A stretch of 64,000 bases of DNA from JBQSUQ01 sp052384575 (GCA_052384575.1 JBQSUQ010000007.1), one strand, 5' to 3'; shown: positions 8,898-17,820, numbered from the stretch's first letter. Numbers and translations are program-made. Notes: generated by a model from the sequence alone, not told the origin.

Positions 8898-10283
8898 ATG
8901 GAACAGCTTTATTCACGTCTTAACCTTTATATTTATCGTTTTTTTACATATCTCTTTTATCCTTCTCTCATTATTTTATCTATGTTTAAACTTGAACATG
9001 ATGGATGGATATTATCATTTATTTTTATAGTACATACTTACAGTTTATATAAAAAATTCAAATTTGCTTATTGGTGTAATTTTATTTTTATTTTGTTCTT
9101 AGTTGTTATATTAGCAATTATTTCTGGAGCTGCTTTTGGTTTAGGTAGTTGGAAATTTTCCAATCATTATCGATTGGATATAGTCGGTACTGCTGTTTTA
9201 TTTTGGTTATTATATCAATGGAAAAATACAAAATTAATTTTTTACCCGATTGAGTTAGATAACATAGATTGGAATTCTCCTATTCCTAATGAACTGGGCT
9301 TGCCAAAAAAAAGGAAGTTTTCTATTTCCCCAAATATAGCGTTGATTAGTATTATATTGATTACAATAATTAGTATGTTTGTATATAACCACATCAAAGC
9401 AGATAGAGTTGATAATATAGACACTGTAATTGAACCATCTACAAATTCTCATAATGTAGAGTTAGATAAGTTTGTTATGACAAATGAGCAATTGCGTCAA
9501 ACTATAAGTGACTTCGTTCATGAATCCTATAAAGTGAAAGATTTTTCTGAATTATCAAGATGGGTAAATAATTGCTACTCTAGATCTAATAATAAAAAGG
9601 GATGTTTTGATTTTGATATGTTAAGTTCTTTTATTAATTATTCTTTAGTAGAAACAGATCCGCAACATGAAAATGTTACATTTTTTAATTATCCAAATGT
9701 TATAAATAGAGCACTGCAATTTGTACCTGAGTTCCAAGGATTGAATGGAAATGTCATGGACGAGATTATTAGTAAAAATACAAAACTTTTTATTGAGAAT
9801 TTGTATTTATTTGATGAAATGAGAGAAAAGCGAAGTAAACGAATTGCTCAAAAGAGTAAATATTATGATGGTTTAGCTAAATTCGAACAAAATGGTCTTT
9901 GGGGATTTATTGATAAAAAAGGAAATATAGTCATTACACCTCAATTCGCAAATGTAGGTCGTTTTTCAAGAGGAAGAGCCGCGGTGCAAATTGATAATGG
10001 TTTATGGGGATTTATTAATCAAACTGGGGAATATATTCTTCCTCCTCATTTTTGTAGTGTTGCTGCATTTAGTGAAAGTGATGGGCTGGCTGGAGTATAT
10101 AGTGGAGGGTATATTTCGAATGGTAAATGTCTAGATGGAAAATGGGGGTTTATTGATTTGCAAGGGAATTGGGTAATTAGACCAGAATTAGATTATGCAG
10201 AAAGATTTATTAAAGGAAAAGCTAAAGTTACTTACAAAGGCTATACTGGATATATAGATAGAAATGGTAATTGGGTTAATTAA
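8898..10283 (+). CDS. Membrane protein with C-terminal WG repeats, function unknown
   Basis: I do not recognise a characterised homologue. The 461-residue protein has four hydrophobic segments near 14-31, 36-50, 58-80 and 93-107 and a fifth at about 145-163, then a polar region. The last third (about 325-461) holds WG-type repeats: GLWGFIDKKG at 334, GLWGFINQTG at 369, GKWGFIDLQG at 415 and a degenerate GYTGYIDRNG at 449, each followed by a P..F or similar strand. WG repeats form beta-propeller-like or stacked beta structures in many bacteria, but their role is poorly known. Codon use is visibly richer in A+T than in murJ or rlmC, and no uptake signal lies inside, which suggests an acquired gene. 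The ATG follows CGGAG; it sits 15 bases after murJ and converges on rlmC. Confidence 0.85.
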   Translation: MEQLYSRLNLYIYRFFTYLFYPSLIILSMFKLEHDGWILSFIFIVHTYSLYKKFKFAYWCNFIFILFLVVILAIISGAAFGLGSWKFSNHYRLDIVGTAVLFWLLYQWKNTKLIFYPIELDNIDWNSPIPNELGLPKKRKFSISPNIALISIILITIISMFVYNHIKADRVDNIDTVIEPSTNSHNVELDKFVMTNEQLRQTISDFVHESYKVKDFSELSRWVNNCYSRSNNKKGCFDFDMLSSFINYSLVETDPQHENVTFFNYPNVINRALQFVPEFQGLNGNVMDEIISKNTKLFIENLYLFDEMREKRSKRIAQKSKYYDGLAKFEQNGLWGFIDKKGNIVITPQFANVGRFSRGRAAVQIDNGLWGFINQTGEYILPPHFCSVAAFSESDGLAGVYSGGYISNGKCLDGKWGFIDLQGNWVIRPELDYAERFIKGKAKVTYKGYTGYIDRNGNWVN

Positions 10284-10287
10284 AAAA

Positions 10288-11442
10288 TCAATTCTTTAAT
10301 TTCAATAGACTGAGCACTTCATAATGACTCGTATGTGGAAACATATCAAACAGTTGAATCTTCTGCATACGATAGTCGGTCAGATATTGTAGATCATCGC
10401 CCATCGTTGTGGCATTACAACTGGAATATAAAATAAACTGCGGTTGTAATTGATTGAGAAACTCTGCTAGGGCCTTACCAATTCCCCTGCGAGGTGGGTT
10501 TACAATAACCAAATCGGGTTTGTTCTGTTGATGAAGCGCAAAATGTGCAGCATCCAAGGATTGAAATCTGACATTATTTAACCCTAATTTTTGCGCTGAT
10601 AAATTGGCGGAATAAATAGCTGATGGGGAAATTTCAATGCCAGTTAATTCAATATGAGAATTTTGGGTTGATAATGCTTGTGCACAATGTAAGCCAAATC
10701 CTCCTACACCACAAAATAAATCCCACAATGAATGAATAGGCAAATCTTTCACCCATTGTTGTGCACTGGAATATAGGGCTTCAGCAACGCGAGGGTTAGT
10801 TTGGAAAAAGCCTTGTGGGCGAATAAATAGCGGAATTTGGTTAAACTGTTCTTCTAGTACAGTTTGCTCTGTCAAAAATATTTCTTTTTCACCTTCTAAA
10901 ATGGCAGCGTGTTGTGGTTGAATGTTGGCAGTGACGACTTTCAATTGCGGTAATTTTGTCAATAATCCGGCTAATTCTCGTTGAATCAACGGGATTTTCT
11001 TTTCTGAGGCTAACACGAAACGCAATAGAAAATGCCCAGAATAACGGCTTTCTGTGAGCAGAATATATTTTAATTCACCTTTTTGTTTAATGATGTTGTA
11101 AGGTACCAAACCTGCACGAGCAATAAAATCTTTTAGCACAGGGAATAATGCGGAAAAAGTTGTGGGGTAAAGCGGACAATCGGTTAAATCAACGGCTTTA
11201 TTATCCGCATTGACAATGCCTAAAATCGGGCGTTCAACACTGTTGCTGACCACCATTTTCGCTTTATTGCGGAAAGCGTGTTGTTCAGATTGAAAAGGCA
11301 TCTGCCATTCAACTTCAGTTAAATCCAGTTCAGACAATTGTTGTTTTAAATGCTGTTGTTTTTCTTCAAGTTGTTGTGCGTAGTCTTTTTCTAACCAAGC
11401 ACATGAACGACAGCGGCCATTTTGATAATGAGGGCAATGCAT
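10288..11442 (-). CDS. rlmC: 23S rRNA (uracil-747-C5)-methyltransferase
   Basis: RlmC (RumB) uses S-adenosylmethionine to methylate U747 of 23S rRNA. The 384 residues begin MHCPHYQNGRCRSC. Cys3, Cys11, Cys14 and Cys89 match the iron-sulfur cluster ligands of this family. The methyltransferase core has DLFCGVGGFGLHCA, the NPPRRGIG motif, nucleophile Cys342 in YSSCNA and the general base Glu375 in HTSHYEV. The short N-terminus and the Cys pattern separate it from TrmA and RlmD. It is the last gene of the minus-strand run hinT-ycfL-nagZ-rlmC and starts one base after the nagZ stop. Confidence 0.95.
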   Translation of the reverse strand: MHCPHYQNGRCRSCAWLEKDYAQQLEEKQQHLKQQLSELDLTEVEWQMPFQSEQHAFRNKAKMVVSNSVERPILGIVNADNKAVDLTDCPLYPTTFSALFPVLKDFIARAGLVPYNIIKQKGELKYILLTESRYSGHFLLRFVLASEKKIPLIQRELAGLLTKLPQLKVVTANIQPQHAAILEGEKEIFLTEQTVLEEQFNQIPLFIRPQGFFQTNPRVAEALYSSAQQWVKDLPIHSLWDLFCGVGGFGLHCAQALSTQNSHIELTGIEISPSAIYSANLSAQKLGLNNVRFQSLDAAHFALHQQNKPDLVIVNPPRRGIGKALAEFLNQLQPQFILYSSCNATTMGDDLQYLTDYRMQKIQLFDMFPHTSHYEVLSLLKLKN

Positions 11443-11443
11443 G

Positions 11444-12493
11444 TTAGCTCGCTTTTTTCTCTAGCCATTGTTCTTGCAATGCTGCCAAGGATTTATGATT
11501 ATCCAACCAACGTTGTGTTTTGGTTAATTCGGACCAAGTGCAGTGCTGTTTTTTGAATAATGTTTGTAAACGCTGTTGGCGAGCAGCAAAGTGCGGTGGA
11601 TTTTCAGCAAGTTTTAAATTATCCAATACTTGCTCAACCCCTTCAGGCTCATTACAGAGCAACAATAAATCACAACCTGCAGATAAAGCCTTTTCACAAC
11701 GTGAAACAAAATCACCCATAAAACTTGCGCCTTTCATACCTAAATCATCGGAGAAAATCGCACCATTAAAGCCTAATTGTTGGCGTAAAATTTGTTGCAA
11801 CCAGAATGTTGAACCACTGGCAGGTTGATCATGGCAATTCGTATAGATCACATGAGCTGGCATAATTGCATCAAGCAAATTTTGCTGGATTAATTGTTGG
11901 AAAGGCTGAATATCTTGCGCAAAAATCACCGCGCTTGGACGTTCATCATAAGGCGTTTCTAGGTGGCTATCTGCAATGACATGCCCATGACCCGGAAAAT
12001 GTTTTCCCGTACTTGCCATTCCTACTTGTTTCATGCCTTTAATAAAAGCAGTGGCTAAACGAAGGGTATGTTGTAATTCGCAATGAAAGCTTCTATCACC
12101 AATAGCTTTACATTGGTGCCCCATATCAAGCACTGGAGCGAAACTTAAATCAATATCAAGTGCGGTCATTTCCGCGGCCATTTGCCAACCCGCTTGTTGA
12201 GCAAGTATTTCTTGCTGAAATGGATCATCATAAATTTCAGCGAAGGATTGCATAGCTGGTAGTGCAGTAAAGCCTTCGCGAAAACGCTGAACACGTCCTC
12301 CCTCTTGATCCACTGTTATTAATAAGGGTTTCTTGACGCGCTGGCGAACTTCTTTTATTAAGGCTTGAATTTGTTCGCGATCGTAAAAATTGCGACTAAA
12401 AAGAATTAATCCTGCAACCAAAGGGTGTTCAAGTAATTCAATTTCTTGCGATTCTAGTTGTTGACCCTTAAGGTCGATAAGCAAAGTTGACAT
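11444..12493 (-). CDS. nagZ: Beta-N-acetylglucosaminidase NagZ (cell wall recycling)
   Basis: NagZ is a cytoplasmic GH3 hydrolase that removes GlcNAc from anhydro-muropeptides imported during peptidoglycan recycling. In other bacteria its products control AmpC induction. The 349 residues (E. coli 341) contain the NagZ signature KHFPGHG at 164-170, the catalytic-loop His176 and the nucleophile region SDDLGMKGA at 248-256 (Asp249). The ATG overlaps the stop of the upstream lipoprotein by one base (TAATG), so translation is coupled. Two uptake signals lie in the gene (11589, 12158). Confidence 0.96.
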   Translation of the reverse strand: MSTLLIDLKGQQLESQEIELLEHPLVAGLILFSRNFYDREQIQALIKEVRQRVKKPLLITVDQEGGRVQRFREGFTALPAMQSFAEIYDDPFQQEILAQQAGWQMAAEMTALDIDLSFAPVLDMGHQCKAIGDRSFHCELQHTLRLATAFIKGMKQVGMASTGKHFPGHGHVIADSHLETPYDERPSAVIFAQDIQPFQQLIQQNLLDAIMPAHVIYTNCHDQPASGSTFWLQQILRQQLGFNGAIFSDDLGMKGASFMGDFVSRCEKALSAGCDLLLLCNEPEGVEQVLDNLKLAENPPHFAARQQRLQTLFKKQHCTWSELTKTQRWLDNHKSLAALQEQWLEKKAS

Positions 12494-12849
12494 TATTGTA
12501 ATCTTAAATATAGACGATAATTTACACTTTCAGGTGTTGGACGAGTAAGCGAAATTGCCTGTTTTTGTAAAGGGGTTAATAATAGTGTTGCGCTATATTG
12601 ATCCTGTGTTGTGCTGACAGGCTGAGTTACCCCATTTTCTGTATACCAAAATAAATCGTATTTAACGCCTAGATTTTGGCCGGTTTTATTTTTTATCCAA
12701 GCTGAATGACTTGATACCTCAGCCTCAATCAGCGGATGTAATTCCGCTGAAATATTGAGTATAGGTTGCTGAGTGTGCACTAAATTGGGTTTACTCGAAC
12801 AAGCAGCCAGTAAAAGTGCGGTTAAAATTAAGGTAATTTTTTTCATCAT
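12493..12849 (-). CDS. ycfL: YcfL-family outer membrane lipoprotein
   Basis: The protein has a lipoprotein signal peptide, MKKITLILTALLLAAC, with the lipobox Leu-Ala-Ala-Cys at Cys16 counting from the second Met. The mature part ends in strands such as VKYDLFWYTENGV and NYRLYLRL, as in E. coli YcfL. The gene sits between hinT and nagZ, the YcfL position in E. coli (hinT-ycfL-lpoB-thiK-nagZ), but lpoB and thiK are absent here. Two adjacent ATGs (12849 and 12846) are possible starts. No Shine-Dalgarno is visible, but the first lies two bases after the hinT stop, so coupling is likely. Longer in-frame extensions upstream overlap hinT and are not used. Function is unknown. An uptake signal overlaps the signal-peptide codons (12814). 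Confidence 0.8.
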   Translation of the reverse strand: MMKKITLILTALLLAACSSKPNLVHTQQPILNISAELHPLIEAEVSSHSAWIKNKTGQNLGVKYDLFWYTENGVTQPVSTTQDQYSATLLLTPLQKQAISLTRPTPESVNYRLYLRLQ

Positions 12850-12851
12850 CG

Positions 12852-13202
12852 TTATTTTGCTAACATTCTGCCTAATGGCTCGCCACCAACTAAATGCATA
12901 TGAATATGGAAAACTTCTTGTCCGCCATGTTTGTTGCAATTCATAATTAAACGGTAACCGTCTTCGGCAATGCCTTCTTGTTTGGCAATTTTTGCTGCAA
13001 CAGTGAAAAGGCGACCTAATATGGCTTCATCTTCTTGCGTCACATCATTAACGGTTGGAATAAGCTTGTTCGGAATGATTAAAATATGGGTTTTAGCTTG
13101 TGGTGCAATATCGCGAAATGCGGTGACCAAATCGTCTTGATATACAATATCCGCTGGAATTTCTTTACGAATGATTTTACTGAAAATAGTTTCTTCTGCC
13201 AT
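12852..13202 (-). CDS. hinT: HIT-family purine nucleoside phosphoramidase
   Basis: HinT hydrolyses AMP-linked phosphoramidates; its in vivo substrate is not settled. The 116 residues carry the histidine triad HIHMH at 99-103 (His99, His101, His103) in the C-terminal FHIHMHLVGG block, plus conserved CNKHGGQEV. The ATG at 13202 is preferred: GAGGA lies eight bases upstream and it gives the usual MAEETIFSKII start. A TTG five codons earlier overlaps that Shine-Dalgarno. It is the first gene of the minus-strand hinT-ycfL-nagZ-rlmC run. Confidence 0.95.
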   Translation of the reverse strand: MAEETIFSKIIRKEIPADIVYQDDLVTAFRDIAPQAKTHILIIPNKLIPTVNDVTQEDEAILGRLFTVAAKIAKQEGIAEDGYRLIMNCNKHGGQEVFHIHMHLVGGEPLGRMLAK

Positions 13203-13286
13203 AACAATATTCCTCAATATAAGATAGCCATCATTTTCCGCTTTTTTATCAGAAAATAGCTAAAATAGCAATTTAATCACTAACTT

Positions 13287-13359
13287 TTGACCCAGCTCAA
13301 TTTTTTGGGCGTATTATATTAAAAATCTATTTGGCATTCAGTGGCGAGAGGATTATAAT
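13287..13359 (+). promoter_or_regulatory. focA-pflB promoter with FNR-like site
   Basis: Seen: TTGGCA (13331-13336), 17 bases, then a perfect TATAAT (13354-13359). A TTGAC-N4-CTCAA palindrome at 13287-13300 matches 8 of 10 fixed positions of the FNR consensus TTGAT-N4-ATCAA and is centred about 72 bases before the expected start. Known: FNR activates focA-pflB in E. coli. The FNR assignment here is inference. Confidence 0.6.
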
Positions 13360-13457
13360 TAGAGACCTAAAAAAAGTTGTAAATTTTCAAAAAAATTTTA
13401 GTTTTACTCTGTCGTTTAGGGTGCTTAATTAATATAATTCATAAAAGGTACTAAACT

Positions 13458-14321
13458 ATGAAAAACGAAGAAAATGTATCAACGGTAATGGCGACACCTG
13501 CTACCATGGCGGAAATTTGTTCATCAGCTGGTGCGTATAAAGCCAAAAAACATCAATTCTATTCTTTCCTATCTGCAATTACTGCCGGTGCATTAATTGC
13601 TCTAGCCTTTGTTTTCTATACTACTACTCAAACTGCCAGTGCAGGTGCTCCTTGGGGATTAACTAAATTAGTTGGGGGATTAGTTTTCTCTGTTGGGGTA
13701 ATTATGGTTGTTATTTTGGGATGTGAATTATTTACATCATCAACCATGACCATGGTAGCAAAAGCAGAAGGAAAAATTTCTCTTTTCCAAATGCTTCGCA
13801 ACTGGGTAGTTGTTTATTTTGGTAATTTTGTTGGAGCGTTATTTATTGTCATGTTGATCTGGTTTGCTGGTCAGACGATGGCAGCGAATGGTCAATGGGG
13901 TTTAACAATATTAAAAACCGCACAACATAAAATTCATCATGATACTTGGTATGAAGCATTCTGCTTAGGTATTTTGTGTAACATCATGGTGTGTTTAGCT
14001 GTATATATGACATATGCAGGTAAAACCTTAACGGATAAAATTTTAGTTCAGATTTTACCAATCGGCTTATTTGTATCAGCTGGTTTTGAACACAGTGTGG
14101 CGAATATGTTTATGATCCCAATGGGCATGGTTACCGCACATTTTAGTACCCCAGAGTTTTGGCAAGCACTAGGGATTAATCCAGAACAATATGCGGATTT
14201 GGATGTATATCACTTTGTAGTGAAAAATTTAATTCCAGTTACCCTTGGTAATATTGTCGGTGGCGGTGTTTGTGTTGCGTTAATGCAGTGGTATACTAAT
14301 AGACCACATGATCATCATTAA
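13458..14321 (+). CDS. focA: Formate channel FocA
   Basis: FocA is a pentameric inner-membrane channel that exports or imports formate made by pyruvate formate-lyase. The 287 residues (E. coli 285) have six predicted hydrophobic segments. Formate/nitrite transporter family blocks are present: LGCELFTSSTM near residue 95, WYEAFCLGILCNIMVCLA near 165 and SAGFEHSVANM near 210. AAAAGG precedes the ATG. It lies directly upstream of pflB in the same orientation, the standard focA-pflB arrangement, with an uptake-signal hairpin between the genes. Confidence 0.96.
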   Translation: MKNEENVSTVMATPATMAEICSSAGAYKAKKHQFYSFLSAITAGALIALAFVFYTTTQTASAGAPWGLTKLVGGLVFSVGVIMVVILGCELFTSSTMTMVAKAEGKISLFQMLRNWVVVYFGNFVGALFIVMLIWFAGQTMAANGQWGLTILKTAQHKIHHDTWYEAFCLGILCNIMVCLAVYMTYAGKTLTDKILVQILPIGLFVSAGFEHSVANMFMIPMGMVTAHFSTPEFWQALGINPEQYADLDVYHFVVKNLIPVTLGNIVGGGVCVALMQWYTNRPHDHH

Positions 14322-14352
14322 TAGTAACAAATACTGCTGAATTTTAGTTCAA

Positions 14353-14389
14353 AAGTGCGGTCAAAACTGTATGGGTTTTGACCGCACTT
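14353..14389 (+). terminator. Large uptake-signal hairpin between focA and pflB
   Basis: A 15-bp perfect stem (14353-14367 with 14375-14389) with a 7-base loop is built from AAGTGCGGT and ACCGCACTT plus flanking complementarity. A loose T-rich stretch follows, interrupted by AAACG. It may terminate partially or act as a processing or stability element that separates focA and pflB expression. Confidence 0.6.
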
Positions 14390-14431
14390 ATAAACGTTTT
14401 TCTTTCAATTATTAGTACTAAAGGAAGTATT

Positions 14432-16744
14432 ATGGCTCAATTAACTGAAGCGCAAAAAAAAGCATGGGAAGGTTTTAAACCTGGTGTTTGGCAAGAAGAA
14501 GTTAACTTACGTGACTTCATTCAAACAAACTACACCCCATATGAAGGCGACGAGTCTTTTTTAGCTGAAGTGACTCCTGCAACTCAAGCGTTGTGGGCTC
14601 AAGTGATGGAAGGCATCAAAATCGAAAATAAAACGCATGAGCCGTTAGATTTCGATACAGACAACCCATCAACAATTACTTCACACAAACCTGGTTACAT
14701 CAATAAAGATCTTGAAAAGATTGTTGGTTTACAAACTGATGCGCCATTAAAACGCGCTATCATGCCATTTGGTGGTATCAAAATGGTTAAAGGGTCTTGT
14801 GAAGTTTATGGTCGTAAACTTGATCCACAAGTTGAACATATTTTTACTGAATATCGTAAAACGCATAACCAAGGTGTATTTGATGTTTACACCCCAGACA
14901 TTTTACGCTGCCGCAAATCTGGCGTAATCACTGGTTTACCAGATGCTTATGGTCGTGGCCGTATTATCGGTGACTACCGTCGTTTAGCTGTATATGGCGC
15001 AGATTTCTTGATGGCAGATAAGAAAAAACAATTTGCTTCATTACAACCTCGCTTAGAAGCGGGTGAAGATATCCAAGCAACAATTCAATTACGTGAAGAA
15101 ATTGCTGAACAACACCGCGCTTTAGGCAAAATGAAAGAAATGGCTGCATCTTATGGTTTTGATATTTCAAATCCAGCAACAAATGCACAAGAAGCGGTTC
15201 AATGGACCTATTTTGCGTATTTATCAGCGGTTAAATCTCAAAATGGTGCAGCTATGTCATTCGGTCGTGTATCTAGCTTCTTAGATATTTACATCGAACG
15301 TGACTTACAAAAAGGTGTTATCACTGAACAAGAAGCACAAGAATTAATTGACCACTTAGTAATGAAATTACGTATGGTTCGTTTCTTACGTACACCAGAA
15401 TATGATCAATTATTCTCAGGCGACCCAATGTGGGCAACAGAAACCTTAGCGGGTATGGGTTTAGACGGTCGTACTTTAGTAACTAAAAACAGCTTCCGTA
15501 TCTTACACACCCTTTACACAATGGGGCCATCACCAGAGCCAAACTTAACTATTTTATGGTCTGAACAATTACCTGAAGCATTCAAACGTTATTGTGCGAA
15601 AGTATCTATTGATACTTCATCAGTTCAATATGAAAACGATGACTTAATGCGCCCAGACTTCAATAATGATGACTACGCAATTGCTTGCTGCGTGAGCCCA
15701 ATGATTGTAGGTAAAATGATGCAATTCTTCGGTGCACGTGCAAACTTAGCGAAAACATTATTATACGCAATCAACGGTGGTATTGATGAAAAATCAGGCT
15801 TACAAGTTGGTCCAAAAACAGATCTAATCAAAGACGAAGTATTAAGCTTTGACGATGTAATGCCTCGTTTAGATAATTTTATGGATTGGTTAGCAACTCA
15901 GTATGTTACTGCATTAAATATCATCCACTTTATGCATGATAAATACAGCTATGAAGCTGCGTTAATGGCATTCCATGATCGCGATGTTTATCGCACAATG
16001 GCTTGTGGTATCGCAGGTCTTTCTGTTGCGGCTGACTCATTATCTGCGATTAAATATGCGAAAGTAAAACCAATTCGTGGCGATATCAAAGATAAAGAAG
16101 GCAATGTTATTGCATCTAATGTTGCAATTGACTTCGAAATCGAAGGCGAATATCCACAATTCGGTAATAACGACCCACGTGTAGATGATATTGCGGTAGA
16201 TTTAGTTGAACGTTTCATGAAGAAAATTCAAACTCACAAAACTTATCGTAATGCAGTACCTACACAATCAGTACTTACTATTACTTCTAACGTGGTTTAT
16301 GGTAAGAAAACAGGTAATACTCCAGATGGTCGTCGTTCAGGTGCACCATTTGGACCAGGTGCTAACCCAATGCATGGTCGTGACCAAAAAGGTGCGGTAG
16401 CTTCATTAACCTCAGTTGCTAAATTGCCATTTGCTTATGCGAAAGACGGTATTTCTTATACCTTCTCAATCGTACCAAATGCGTTAGGTAAAGATTATGA
16501 AGCACAAAAACGTAACCTTGCGGGCTTAATGGATGGTTATTTCCACCACGAAGCAACAGTAGAAGGTGGTCAACACTTAAATGTTAACGTAATGAACCGC
16601 GAAATGTTACTAGACGCAATGGAAAATCCAGAGAAATATCCTCAATTAACCATTCGTGTATCTGGTTACGCAGTTCGTTTCAACTCTTTAACTAAAGAGC
16701 AACAACAAGACGTAATTACTCGTACCTTTACTCAAGCGATGTAA
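14432..16744 (+). CDS. pflB: Formate acetyltransferase (pyruvate formate-lyase)
   Basis: PflB converts pyruvate and CoA to acetyl-CoA and formate during anaerobic growth by a glycyl-radical mechanism. The ATG at 14432 follows AAGGAAG and gives MAQLTEAQKKAW; in-frame codons upstream run through the hairpin. The 770 residues (E. coli 760) show the catalytic Cys419-Cys420 pair in AIACCVSP and the radical Gly745 in RVSGYAVRF near the C-terminus. The activase gene pflA is not adjacent, unlike E. coli. Codon use is strongly biased, as expected of a highly expressed gene. A strong terminator follows. Confidence 0.98.
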   Translation: MAQLTEAQKKAWEGFKPGVWQEEVNLRDFIQTNYTPYEGDESFLAEVTPATQALWAQVMEGIKIENKTHEPLDFDTDNPSTITSHKPGYINKDLEKIVGLQTDAPLKRAIMPFGGIKMVKGSCEVYGRKLDPQVEHIFTEYRKTHNQGVFDVYTPDILRCRKSGVITGLPDAYGRGRIIGDYRRLAVYGADFLMADKKKQFASLQPRLEAGEDIQATIQLREEIAEQHRALGKMKEMAASYGFDISNPATNAQEAVQWTYFAYLSAVKSQNGAAMSFGRVSSFLDIYIERDLQKGVITEQEAQELIDHLVMKLRMVRFLRTPEYDQLFSGDPMWATETLAGMGLDGRTLVTKNSFRILHTLYTMGPSPEPNLTILWSEQLPEAFKRYCAKVSIDTSSVQYENDDLMRPDFNNDDYAIACCVSPMIVGKMMQFFGARANLAKTLLYAINGGIDEKSGLQVGPKTDLIKDEVLSFDDVMPRLDNFMDWLATQYVTALNIIHFMHDKYSYEAALMAFHDRDVYRTMACGIAGLSVAADSLSAIKYAKVKPIRGDIKDKEGNVIASNVAIDFEIEGEYPQFGNNDPRVDDIAVDLVERFMKKIQTHKTYRNAVPTQSVLTITSNVVYGKKTGNTPDGRRSGAPFGPGANPMHGRDQKGAVASLTSVAKLPFAYAKDGISYTFSIVPNALGKDYEAQKRNLAGLMDGYFHHEATVEGGQHLNVNVMNREMLLDAMENPEKYPQLTIRVSGYAVRFNSLTKEQQQDVITRTFTQAM

Positions 16745-16764
16745 TTAGTTTTCACTAATGAATT

Positions 16765-16797
16765 ATCCACTCAACTGAAAAGTTGAGTGGATTTTTT
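16765..16797 (+). terminator. pflB terminator
   Basis: A 12-bp perfect stem (16765-16776 with 16781-16792), GAAA tetraloop and a run of T (16792-16797): a textbook rho-independent terminator. Confidence 0.95.
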
Positions 16798-16856
16798 ATT
16801 ATTTTTAATTAAAATGTCGACACATTTTTATAAAACAGATTTTATCTTAGATTAAT

Positions 16857-17801
16857 ATGCAGCTTATTCGTGGAATAAGACAAATTCCCTCAGACTTTCC
16901 TGCTTGTGCGCTAACGATTGGTAATTTTGATGGTGTCCATTTAGGTCATCAAGCTATTTTGCGCCATCTAACACAAAAGGCGAAAACGCTCAATTTGCCT
17001 ACAGCGGTAATGATATTTGAGCCACAACCTCGAGAATATTTTCTGGGGGAAAAAGCGCCTGCTCGTTTAATGCGGTTACGTGATAAATTGCATTATTTAC
17101 AGCAAGCCGGTGTAGATTATGTGATTTGCGCTAAATTTGACCGCACTTTTGCTGAACAAACAGCTCAGGCCTTTATTGATACCTTATTAGTTGAAAAATT
17201 AAAAGTGAAGTTTCTCAGTATTGGCGATGATTTTCATTTTGGCGCAATGAGGCAAGGTAATTTCGTCTTGTTGCAAGAGGTCGGCAATAAATATGGATTT
17301 GAGGTAGAAAATAACCGCACTTTTTGTCTAAATGAACTGCGTGTTAGTAGCACTGCGATTCGAGAAGCATTAGCCGACAATCAGTTGGCACAAGCACAGA
17401 CTTTATTGGGGCGTCCTTATCGCATTTGGGGCAAAGTGATTCATGGTAAAAAATTGGGACGCACCATTGGTTTTCCCACTGCGAACATCCGCTTACAACG
17501 GCAAGTTACACCAATTAAAGGCGTGTATGCGGTACAAGTGATATTGAAAAATGGATTGTTAGTACAAGGCGTTGCGAATATAGGATTACGCCCAACAGTA
17601 AATGGTGTTCGTCAATTGTTGGAAGTGCATCTCTTTGATTTCAATCAGAATTTATATGGTGAAAATATTCAAGTTGAATTTTGCCATAAGCTAAGGGATG
17701 AAATGAAATTCCCTTCACTTGAGGCGCTTAAAGAACAAATTCAGCAAGATGAACGAGAAGCAAGGCAGTGGTTTGAGTCAGAAAAAACAAAAGTGCGGTG
17801 A
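16857..17801 (+). CDS. ribF: Bifunctional riboflavin kinase/FAD synthetase
   Basis: RibF phosphorylates riboflavin to FMN and adenylylates it to FAD. The 314 residues (E. coli 313) comprise an N-terminal nucleotidyltransferase half with GNFDGVHLGH at about 22-31 and the SSTAIREAL block near 165, then a kinase half with GRTIGFPTAN near 201. No good Shine-Dalgarno precedes the ATG. The last codons and the TGA stop lie inside an uptake signal (17791-17799), so the terminator hairpin starts within the gene. In H. influenzae ribF neighbours ileS and murJ; here those genes are elsewhere in the window. Confidence 0.96.
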   Translation: MQLIRGIRQIPSDFPACALTIGNFDGVHLGHQAILRHLTQKAKTLNLPTAVMIFEPQPREYFLGEKAPARLMRLRDKLHYLQQAGVDYVICAKFDRTFAEQTAQAFIDTLLVEKLKVKFLSIGDDFHFGAMRQGNFVLLQEVGNKYGFEVENNRTFCLNELRVSSTAIREALADNQLAQAQTLLGRPYRIWGKVIHGKKLGRTIGFPTANIRLQRQVTPIKGVYAVQVILKNGLLVQGVANIGLRPTVNGVRQLLEVHLFDFNQNLYGENIQVEFCHKLRDEMKFPSLEALKEQIQQDEREARQWFESEKTKVR

Positions 17802-17818
17802 AATTCACCGCACTTTTT
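17791..17818. terminator. Uptake-signal terminator overlapping the ribF stop codon
   Basis: An 11-bp stem (17791-17801 with 17805-17815), loop AAT, followed by T on the plus strand. On the minus strand T-rich sequence also follows. It lies between the converging ribF and argE genes and probably serves both. Confidence 0.8.
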
Positions 17819-17820
17819 GA

